From positions 1-19,842 of the forward strand of contig DATFWQ010000028.1 of the NCBI GenBank assembly GCA_035259145.1: 19,842 nt of DNA, read 5' to 3'. This DNA is from CF-161 sp035259145 (GTDB taxonomy: Bacteria > Chloroflexota > Dormibacteria > Dormibacterales > Dormibacteraceae). The notes under the pieces were generated by a model. That model did not search any database. It was not told the DNA's origin and saw only the letters and a list, made by a program, of their open reading frames with translations. The translations under genes were made by a program, and so were the position numbers. Each line of letters opens with the position of its first letter. Within the stretch, counting starts at the first letter, position 1. This document shows, piece after piece, positions 7,801 through 13,468 of this stretch.

Positions 7801-9302
7801 GTCTGGCCGCCCAGGGTCGGCAGCAGGGCGTCAGGGCGCTCTCTGGCGATCACCTCACGCATGCTCTCCACCGTCAACGGCTCGACGTAGACGGCGTCGG
7901 CCACCTCCTCGTCGGTCATGATCGTGGCCGGGTTGGAGTTGACCAGGACCGTCTCCACCCCTTCTTCCCGAAGCGCCTTGCAGGCCTGAGTGCCCGCGTA
8001 GTCAAACTCCGCGGCCTGCCCGATCACTATCGGCCCCGACCCGATGATGAGCACGCGCCGGGACCGCGCCGGCCGCCGCCGGCCGGGAACGGCCCGCAGT
8101 GGGGGCCGGCCGGAGGCGACCATCTCGACGAACTCGTCGAAAAGGTGCTGGTTGTCGGTGGGTCCGGGGCAGCCCTCGGGGTGGTACTGAACGCCGAACG
8201 CGGGTAGTGAGCGGCTGGCCAGGCCCTCGACCGACCCGTCGTTCAGGTTCACGTGCGACACAAGAAAGTCGCCTTCGGGAACTGAAGCGGCCAGCACCTG
8301 GAATTCGTGGTTCTGGCTTGTGATGGAAACACTGCCGGTGACGAGATGGCGGACCGGGTGGTTGGCACCGTGGTGCCCGAAAGGCAGCCGGCCGGTCTGC
8401 CCCCCGATCGCGCGCCCCAGCACCTGGTGGCCGAGGCAGATGCCGAACAGCGGGAAGCCGTGGCGCAGAGCCTCCCGGCACAGCTCGACGGGAGCGTCCA
8501 GTACGGCGGGGTCACCGGGGCCGTTGGAAAGCAGGAGGCCCTCGGCGCCGGCAGCCTGCACGTCACCCCACGTCGCGGTGTGCGGAAGCACCACGACCCG
8601 GCAGCCGCGCGAGCGGAGTGCGCGCAGGATGTTGCGCTTGACCCCGTAGTCCACCACCGCGATGGTCATACCGCGGGCCTCGGCCATGCGTCGGGGCCTC
8701 AGCTCTTCGGGTAGCGGTTCCAGCCACTCCTCGGCCTCCCGGCGGGAGACCTCGGCCACCAGGTCCTGCTCGGACAGGGGCGTCACCCTTGTGGCCAGCT
8801 CGGCCAGCTCGTCCAGGCGGCTCTGCGAGGGCGGCTCCGGCTCGGGGCAGATCACGGCACGCAGCGCGCCGTGCGTGCGCAGGTGCCTGGTCAGCGCTCT
8901 CGTATCGATCTCGTGGATTCCGGGAATGCCGTTGCGCCACAGGTAGTCGTCGAGCGACACCAGCGCCGCGCGGTGGCTAGGCTCGGTGCATGCCCAGCGC
9001 GAGATGAATGCCCTGGCCCAAGGACGTTGCGACTCGGCCACGCCGGCGCTGACGCCGTAGTTGCCCTGCAGCGGGTAGGTCATGCAAACCATCTGGCCGG
9101 CGTAGGAGGGATCCGTCAGCACCTCCTGATAGCCGGTCATCGCGGTGTTGAAGACCACCTCGCCCTGGCCCAGGACAGCGGCGCCCAACCCCCTGCCGAC
9201 GAAAGCGCGACCGTCCTCCAGCACCAGGGCCGCGAAGGCCGGCCGCTCCTTCCGACCAGGGGGAGGGCAGGGGTGGGCGGCGAGACTCCCCTGCTCAGGC
9301 AC
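4872..9302 (-). CDS. carAB: Fused single-chain carbamoyl-phosphate synthase (CarA-CarB)
   Basis: This 1476-residue protein makes carbamoyl phosphate from glutamine, bicarbonate and two ATP. Residues about 22-400 are the CarA glutaminase part: GYQEVLTDPSYAGQ, LSNGPGDP, GICLGHQ with nucleophile Cys289, and YHPEG with His374 and Glu376. A short Arg/Pro-rich linker (about 400-415) leads to the CarB synthetase. Its N-terminal half (GSGPIVIGQAAEFDYAGTQA, Arg576, GWKE with Glu622, MGVHTGDS, Glu705 and Asn707) and C-terminal half (GSGPIRIGQGIEFDY, Arg1099, IMEHVERAGVHSGDS, EVNPRASRT) both keep the ATP-grasp residues. A divergent MGS-like allosteric domain ends the protein (about 1330-1440). Total length is close to the sum of E. 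coli CarA and CarB. GTG 9302 overlaps the carbamoyltransferase 2 stop by 8 bp. No frameshift or internal stop was seen. Wedged between two carbamoyltransferases, it probably feeds them. Confidence 0.95.
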   Translation of the reverse strand: MPEQGSLAAHPCPPPGRKERPAFAALVLEDGRAFVGRGLGAAVLGQGEVVFNTAMTGYQEVLTDPSYAGQMVCMTYPLQGNYGVSAGVAESQRPWARAFISRWACTEPSHRAALVSLDDYLWRNGIPGIHEIDTRALTRHLRTHGALRAVICPEPEPPSQSRLDELAELATRVTPLSEQDLVAEVSRREAEEWLEPLPEELRPRRMAEARGMTIAVVDYGVKRNILRALRSRGCRVVVLPHTATWGDVQAAGAEGLLLSNGPGDPAVLDAPVELCREALRHGFPLFGICLGHQVLGRAIGGQTGRLPFGHHGANHPVRHLVTGSVSITSQNHEFQVLAASVPEGDFLVSHVNLNDGSVEGLASRSLPAFGVQYHPEGCPGPTDNQHLFDEFVEMVASGRPPLRAVPGRRRPARSRRVLIIGSGPIVIGQAAEFDYAGTQACKALREEGVETVLVNSNPATIMTDEEVADAVYVEPLTVESMREVIARERPDALLPTLGGQTGLNLAMELHHRGVLAEYGVELLGANAETIRMAEDREAFKQLLLEIGEPVPPSRVCESVEAALEFCDEIGLPLVVRPAYTLGGTGGGFARSEAELEHLVRGGLAASPIGQVLVERSLWGWKELEYEVMRDAGDTCITVCNMENLDPMGVHTGDSVVVAPAQTLSDREHQMLRSSALRIIRALGIEGGCNIQFALDPCSSTYFVIEVNPRVSRSSALASKATGYPIARVAAKVAAGRRLDEIRNQVTGRTFAAFEPALDYVVVKVPRWPFDKFPDANRWLGTQMKSTGEVMAIERTFEAALVKALRSLEQRTPAEAELADPDLVERPADQRLFALLRALRSEASPGELSARTGIDVWFLDRMAAIVAMERELAAAVKPDAEMVLRARRTGFADAAIAEIAGWPVAPGRPTYKLVDTCAAEFEAATPYYYSAWEEEDEARSGGVTAPRLVVGSGPIRIGQGIEFDYCSVHAAWAFREAGARAVLVNSNPETVSTDFDTADRLYFEPLDPDSVAQVGRAEGAGGACFQFGGQTAVNLAEPVESAGIPALGTSVDAIDAAEDRRRFAALLEGLRIPRPPGETTASLEEAYLIADRIGYPVIVRPSYVLGGRAMQVVRGPGELRRYMEWAVDALPRGTVLIDKYLEGVELETDAVSDGETVVVPGIMEHVERAGVHSGDSMAVYPAAGLSQEQSDLIVAHTVAIARALGVVGLVNIQFVLHRTRIYVLEVNPRASRTVPFLSKVTGVPMVKLACRAALGERLADLGWRTGLVAAPPLVAVKAPVFSMSKLPGVDPILGPEMKSTGEVMGVDRDLAGALRKALIAAGVPLPVRGPALLAVDGDDLSRVVPIGHGLDRLGCELLATGETAVALAAAGLTVCALTDLEALAAVRSDDVGLLIATASEVAGSGGAAAGLRQAATERRIPCLTSLDTARALLEASGAEGHALQVRRLGEWRETPTDPGHLARRAAGTPIPAEWPAT

Positions 9303-11034
9303 GTGCCGCGACCGGTTCCATCTCCTGGGTCAGCACCGCCTGGAGCGTGGGGTTCTTTGCGATCACGTGGTCCCCCAGCACCAGGAAGTCCATGCCCGAG
9401 GAGTAGAAGGTGCGGACCGCGTCCTTAGGAGTGCAGACGATCGGCTCACCGCGCAGATTGAAGGACGTGTTCATAACCACCGGCACGCCCGTCACACGGT
9501 CGAAGGCCGCGATCAGCTCCCAATAGGCCGGGTTCACGTCCCGCCGCACCGTCTGCACACGCGCGGTGTTGTCGGCGTGCGTCACGGCCGGAATGACACC
9601 TCGCTTCTCGGGCTTGACGTCGAAGGTCAGGATCATGAACGGCGACGAGTGCGCCGGCCGGAAGAACTCGGCCGCCCGTTCGGCCAGGCATGAGGGCGCA
9701 AAAGGCCTCCATCCCTCCCGGAACTTGATGCACTCGTTGACGCGGTTCTTCATGGCTGGGTCACGCGGGTCGGCGAGGATCGAGCGGGCGCCGAGTGCGC
9801 GCGGGCCGAACTCCATGCGTCCCTGGAACCAGCCGATGATGTGACCGGCCGCCAGCAGACGCGCGGTCACCCCCGCCAGGTCAGCCGGCTGGACGGCCGG
9901 CAGCTTGTAGGCGCTGATCGCCTGCTCGATCTGAGATCGGGTGACCTCCGGCCCCAGGTACACGTCCTCGAGCTCGTACAGGGGGACGTCCCGACCCAGC
10001 CGGCGGTGGGCCGCCAACGCGGCTCCGACAGCCGTGCCGTCGTCGGTCGCGGCGGGTTGGATGAAGATGTCGTCTACGAGACCGGCTGCCAGCACCTTGC
10101 CGTTCGCCTTCGAGTTCATCGCCACCCCCCCGGCAAGGCAGAGGTTCTTGCTGCACGTCAACCGAACGCCCTCCGTAACCAGCGCGAACAGCGATTCCTC
10201 GGTCGCCTGCTGCACGGAGGCCGCCAGGTTTCGATCGTCGTCGGAGATGGTCTTCTCGGGGTCGCGGCGTGGCCCGAAACGAGCGGTCAGGCAGGAGAGG
10301 TCGCCGTAGGCACGGCCGCTGAGACGGCGGCCGGCGGCCGCGTAGCCGCTGGCCCTGACGCGCAGGAACTCGCTGAGGTCGTGGGTGGGCCGGCCGTAGG
10401 CGGCCAGGCCCATGACCTTCCACTCGTCGTTGTTGCGCTCGAAGCCGAGCAAGTCGGTGAAGCTCTCGTAGAAGACACCGAGCGAGTTCGGGTAGGCGAT
10501 CGCCCTGAGCCGCCGCAGGGCCTGGCCCCTGGCGTGGTAGATGGTCGTGGACTGCCAGGCGCCCCAGCCGTCCACCACGAGGACGAGCGCGTCATCGAAG
10601 CCGGACAGCGCGTAAGCGCTCCAGGCGTGAGAGTCGTGATGATCGACGAACGTGACCCGCTCGCGCGGGACCGGCCCGAACCTCTCCACCAGGTCGGCGA
10701 CGCCCCCGCGGTGCCGGAGCTCGCTGGCCAGGTGGTAGAGCTGGGCCTGCGTCCAGCCGCGGCTGCGCGGCAGCCGTCCCAGAAGAGACTGCCGGATGGT
10801 GTGCAGCGGCCCTAAACCGGGGCGGTTCCAGCCGAACGCGATCGCATCCAGATCTGCGAAGCGCACGCCACCGTGGTCGAGCGCGGCCTGGATCGCAAGC
10901 CGCGGGAAGGACTTGTCCTTCTTGATCCGTGTGAATCGCTCTTCAGCGGCGGCAAAGACAACGCGACCGTCGAGCATCAGCGCGGCGGAAGAGTCGTGCG
11001 CGTGGAAGTTGATTCCGAGGACAGCGTTCGACAT
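9295..11034 (-). CDS. O-carbamoyltransferase 2, NodU/TobZ family
   Basis: This 579-residue paralogue of carbamoyltransferase 1 is the first gene of the minus-strand operon. It carries the same ordered motifs: HDSS (His13), EERFTRIKKD, VDHHDSHAWS (His132, His133, His136), EWKVMGLAAYG, CLAGGVAMNSKANG, ATDDGTAVGAAL, GRMEFGPRALGARSILADP, RPFAPSCLAE, and NTSFNLRGEPIVCTPKDAVR near the C-terminus. In the stretches compared by eye the two are identical at well over half of positions, while their codons have drifted, so the duplication is not recent. DGWGAWQ (155-161) keeps tryptophans at the positions where copy 1 has arginines; I recall DGVGEW as the common family form, so this copy looks more canonical. 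ATG 11034 has only a weak ribosome site. The stop overlaps the synthase GTG. The acceptor is unknown. Confidence 0.93.
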   Translation of the reverse strand: MSNAVLGINFHAHDSSAALMLDGRVVFAAAEERFTRIKKDKSFPRLAIQAALDHGGVRFADLDAIAFGWNRPGLGPLHTIRQSLLGRLPRSRGWTQAQLYHLASELRHRGGVADLVERFGPVPRERVTFVDHHDSHAWSAYALSGFDDALVLVVDGWGAWQSTTIYHARGQALRRLRAIAYPNSLGVFYESFTDLLGFERNNDEWKVMGLAAYGRPTHDLSEFLRVRASGYAAAGRRLSGRAYGDLSCLTARFGPRRDPEKTISDDDRNLAASVQQATEESLFALVTEGVRLTCSKNLCLAGGVAMNSKANGKVLAAGLVDDIFIQPAATDDGTAVGAALAAHRRLGRDVPLYELEDVYLGPEVTRSQIEQAISAYKLPAVQPADLAGVTARLLAAGHIIGWFQGRMEFGPRALGARSILADPRDPAMKNRVNECIKFREGWRPFAPSCLAERAAEFFRPAHSSPFMILTFDVKPEKRGVIPAVTHADNTARVQTVRRDVNPAYWELIAAFDRVTGVPVVMNTSFNLRGEPIVCTPKDAVRTFYSSGMDFLVLGDHVIAKNPTLQAVLTQEMEPVAARA

Positions 11035-11238
11035 CGGGTCGTTGACCAGCCAACGCTAGCCGCCTCACACCTCCGGAATGAATGGGCAGGATCCAGCCTC
11101 GGGTCGCGATGAATCATCGGACCTGGGGCGCTTGTCCCGAGGCGCTCTGCGGGGCGTCAGTCCGGCGCCGGCCATGGCGATCGGGCCCTGACCATATGTG
11201 AACGAGGGAGGGGCCACTCGACGGCCCCATGAAGTACG
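11035..11238. promoter_or_regulatory. Divergent intergenic control region
   Basis: This 204-bp non-coding gap lies between the start of the carbamoylation operon (-) and the sigma-factor gene (+), so it must hold promoters for both. It contains a 13-bp inverted repeat at 11107-11119. On the minus strand, TAGCGT (11053-11058) fits an actinobacterial-type -10 hexamer, but the -35 candidate 18 bp away (11077-11082, TTCATT) is poor. No promoter can be assigned with confidence. Confidence 0.5.
11107..11119. promoter_or_regulatory. 13-bp inverted repeat, possible operator
   Basis: CGATGA-A-TCATCG is a perfect inverted repeat with a single central base, in the divergent gap between the carbamoylation operon and the sigma-factor gene. 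It is AT-richer than its surroundings. Its symmetry and place suggest a dimeric regulator site, but no regulator gene is adjacent and chance cannot be excluded. Confidence 0.35.
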
Positions 11239-11838
11239 GTGTTCGCCGTGCATCGGGTGAACCGGGAGCAGTGGCCGCTCGCGGGGGTCCGGGAGGACCG
11301 CCAGCGGCTGGCTTGCCTGGTCCCGGGCTCCGACGAGGACTTCGACCTCCTGTACCGCCTCACCTTCGATCGCATCCGGCAGACCTGCCTGGTCGTACTG
11401 GGAGGCGACCCCGCCGCAGCGGAGGACTGCGCGCAGGACACGTACGTGCGCGCCTATCGCGCCTGGCCTCGCTGGCGTCCCCAGGCCCCGGTCGAGGTGT
11501 GGCTGCATCGGATCGCCGTAAATGTGGCGCGCAGTTACCGGCGCCGCCGCATGTGGCGGCACCTCCCGCTCCTGACCGACCGCGCCGCCCGGCCCCAACC
11601 GCTCGATGAGACGTTCGTCGTGATGCGCGCACTGTCCACGATCTCCATTGCCGACGCGACCGCGCTGTTGCTGCGCTACTACCACGGCTACTCAGGGGAG
11701 GAGATCGCGGCCGGCCTGGGCGTCCCCGCCAGCACCGTTCGGGGCCGGATCGTCCGGGCGAGGTCCCAGCTCCGGCGACTCCTCGCCGAGGAGAGGTCGT
11801 CAACGCCGGAGCTTCCTGGGTTTAGAGGGATGAAGTGA
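11239..11838 (+). CDS. ECF-type RNA polymerase sigma factor (sigma-70 family)
   Basis: The 199-residue protein has two sigma domains. Region 2 (about 34-104) includes FDLLYRLTFDRIRQTCLVVL, AEDCAQDTYVRAYRAW (61-76), and VEVWLHRIAVNVARSYRRRR. Region 4 (about 134-184) has a helix-turn-helix: YSGEEIAAGLGVPASTVRGRI followed by RARSQLRRLLAEE. Regions 1 and 3 are absent, as in extracytoplasmic-function sigmas. It would direct RNA polymerase to a small regulon. The start is uncertain: GTG codons at 11239, 11248 and 11257 are all possible and none has a clear ribosome site. The stop overlaps the GTG of the next gene (GTGA), the arrangement expected for a sigma/anti-sigma pair. It is divergent from the carbamoylation operon, which it could regulate, though no matching promoter motif was identified. 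Confidence 0.88.
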   Translation: MFAVHRVNREQWPLAGVREDRQRLACLVPGSDEDFDLLYRLTFDRIRQTCLVVLGGDPAAAEDCAQDTYVRAYRAWPRWRPQAPVEVWLHRIAVNVARSYRRRRMWRHLPLLTDRAARPQPLDETFVVMRALSTISIADATALLLRYYHGYSGEEIAAGLGVPASTVRGRIVRARSQLRRLLAEERSSTPELPGFRGMK

Positions 11839-13367
11839 GTGACCTCGAGCCGGACGGCTTCGATCTCGAGTGGACTCAGGCCCTGGTAAAGGAGCTTGAC
11901 AGGACCCCGATAGCCCCCCGACTGCCGTGGGGCCGCTACGCGGTCGTTCAGTCCCGACGGTCATCGGACTGGGGCATGCAGAGCCGCCCGGCCGCTGCGG
12001 TGGCGGTGCTCGTCGCCCTCGTCAGTCTCGCCATCCTCGTGGCCGGCGGGATGGGGCGCTTCTTCCTCCGGCCCGGGCACGCGCCGGCCGGCTCCGCGCA
12101 CGTCCAGCAGACAAGCGAGACGCTCCAGCCGGCGACGGCGTCGCCGAGCAGGCCCGCCCTGGCCCCGATCGTCACCACACGGGTCGGCGCGTATGCCTTC
12201 AACTGGAACGGCACGCCTGCGGCGCCACAGGCATGGACGCCGGGCGCGGTCAACGACTGGGACGTCATTGCGACCAGCGACTTCCCCAGCGAGCAGGGCG
12301 GCAGCATGGAGGGCGGCTACGGGGCGGACTGCTCGCCGCCGCCGGCCTCGCATCCGGTCAGGGCACTGGCCGACTCGGCCTACATCTGCCATGACCGGCT
12401 GATGACCGCCATCAACGGCGGGGGAGACGCGCCCAAAATCTACGGCGGCGTCTTCTTCTCACCGGCGCACCTCGCGGACTTCAGCGGCGGCACCTCCTCG
12501 ATCAGCTGGCAGGTCTCGACCCAACGCAGCTCCGCCACCGACTGGTGGGACGTCTGGCTCACGCCGATCGACGAGAACCTGGTCGCGCCGGTAGGTACCG
12601 GCGAGGCGCCGGCCTTCAACGGACCGCCGGCCGACGCCATCCACGTCCGTGTGGACAACGGCACCTGCCCTGGCTCCGGGCAGCCGGGAGCGCTGGGGAC
12701 CGTGAACGGTGTGCCGATCGGCACCATCTTCGACGTCGAGGTGTACACGAACCACAGGTCGAGGAGCATCGGTGGGCCCCGGGCGCCGCCATGCCTGGAG
12801 TCGACGCAGGGACGCATCGGACCAGGGACGCTCAGCAGCCTCCGATTGGAGGTGTCCCAACGCCGCGTGAAGTTCTCTGCCGCCAGCGCCACCGGGGCGC
12901 CGGTGGTCTATGCTGACGCGCAGGTCGACCTGCCGTTTCGGCAGGCCGTCGTGCAGTTCGCACACCACAGCCTGGACCCGGCCCAGGCCTGCACTGGGGG
13001 CGGCCACTGCGGCCCTAACACGTACCAGTGGTCCAACGTGTCGATCAACCCGTCGACGCCGTTCACGATGCTTCGGCCCAACGGCGTCGCCACCATCCAC
13101 GGCCAAGCAGCGACACTGCGGCTTCCCCAGCCGGCGCCCGCGGGCGCTCACCTTCGCTTCTACGCGTTCGGATCGATCGCGGTTGGATTCGACGGGCACC
13201 CGGCTCAGGCGGCCGTTCCCCAGCGGGGCCAGCAGCCGGGCACCGGCGAGGCGAGCTACTGGACCTCCATCCCTGAGGGGACGACCACCATCGCCGTGAG
13301 CGGCTCGGGGGCCGGCGGGCTGCCCTGGTGGGTGCTCGACGTATCGGTATGGGCTCCAGGCCCCTAG
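11835..13367 (+). CDS. Single-pass membrane protein with lectin-like ectodomain, candidate anti-sigma/sensor
   Basis: This 510-residue protein is not recognised as a named family. The first 50 residues are cytoplasmic and hydrophilic, one transmembrane helix follows (about 52-72), then a Pro/Ser/Thr-rich stalk (to about 112) and a large exported part. The ectodomain looks like a concanavalin-type beta-sandwich (about 115-405), with FFSPAHLADFSGGTSSISWQ, a DWWDVWLTPID strand and YQWSNVSINPS, followed by a smaller beta domain (about 407-508). Six ectodomain cysteines (166, 185, 278, 320, 386, 392) could form disulfides. The GTG start overlaps the sigma-factor stop, and the topology suits an anti-sigma factor. 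However, the cytoplasmic part has no HxxxCxxC zinc anti-sigma motif, so that role is inferred from context only. Confidence 0.65.
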   Translation: MSDLEPDGFDLEWTQALVKELDRTPIAPRLPWGRYAVVQSRRSSDWGMQSRPAAAVAVLVALVSLAILVAGGMGRFFLRPGHAPAGSAHVQQTSETLQPATASPSRPALAPIVTTRVGAYAFNWNGTPAAPQAWTPGAVNDWDVIATSDFPSEQGGSMEGGYGADCSPPPASHPVRALADSAYICHDRLMTAINGGGDAPKIYGGVFFSPAHLADFSGGTSSISWQVSTQRSSATDWWDVWLTPIDENLVAPVGTGEAPAFNGPPADAIHVRVDNGTCPGSGQPGALGTVNGVPIGTIFDVEVYTNHRSRSIGGPRAPPCLESTQGRIGPGTLSSLRLEVSQRRVKFSAASATGAPVVYADAQVDLPFRQAVVQFAHHSLDPAQACTGGGHCGPNTYQWSNVSINPSTPFTMLRPNGVATIHGQAATLRLPQPAPAGAHLRFYAFGSIAVGFDGHPAQAAVPQRGQQPGTGEASYWTSIPEGTTTIAVSGSGAGGLPWWVLDVSVWAPGP

Positions 13368-13396
13368 ACACACGGCATTTTTGGGCCTTGGTCGAG

Positions 13397-13418
13397 GGTC
13401 AGCGTTTTCGGCCTGACC
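13397..13418 (+). repeat. Inverted repeat in the leader between the two ectodomain genes
   Basis: GGTCAG (13397-13402) and CTGACC (13413-13418) can pair around a 10-nt loop that itself contains CG-TTTT-CG. It lies in the 101-bp gap after the candidate anti-sigma gene. There is no clear U-tract, so a terminator role is weak. GGTCAGCG recurs at 13457-13464 next to the ribosome site of the following gene. Confidence 0.35.
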
Positions 13419-13450
13419 GGGGTTTGGAGGGTTGGGCACTAAACCAATGC

Positions 13451-13458
13451 TGAGGAGG
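13451..13458 (+). promoter_or_regulatory. Ribosome binding site for the FN3/lectin-like membrane protein
   Basis: TGAGGAGG is a near-complete anti-16S match ending 10 bases before ATG 13469. It fixes this start; no upstream in-frame alternative is needed. Confidence 0.75.
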
Positions 13459-13468
13459 TCAGCGACTG

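Noticed and set aside
7299..8207. A 302-residue + strand frame opposite the synthase (and similar long frames at 4926-6350 and 9841-10815)
   Set aside because: These are antisense shadows produced by the GC-rich third codon positions of strongly conserved genes; the compositions are rich in His, Arg, Gln, Val and Gly and show no motifs.
3128..11034. The two carbamoyltransferase genes as a recent repeat or assembly duplication
   Set aside because: The proteins differ at many positions and lengths and the DNA differs at many third codon positions even in the most conserved motifs, so they are old paralogues.
12459..13439. A 326-residue minus-strand frame opposite the candidate anti-sigma gene
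   Set aside because: Antisense shadow; the plus-strand frame has a transmembrane helix, overlaps the sigma stop in the coupled manner and has coherent beta-strand-like sequence.
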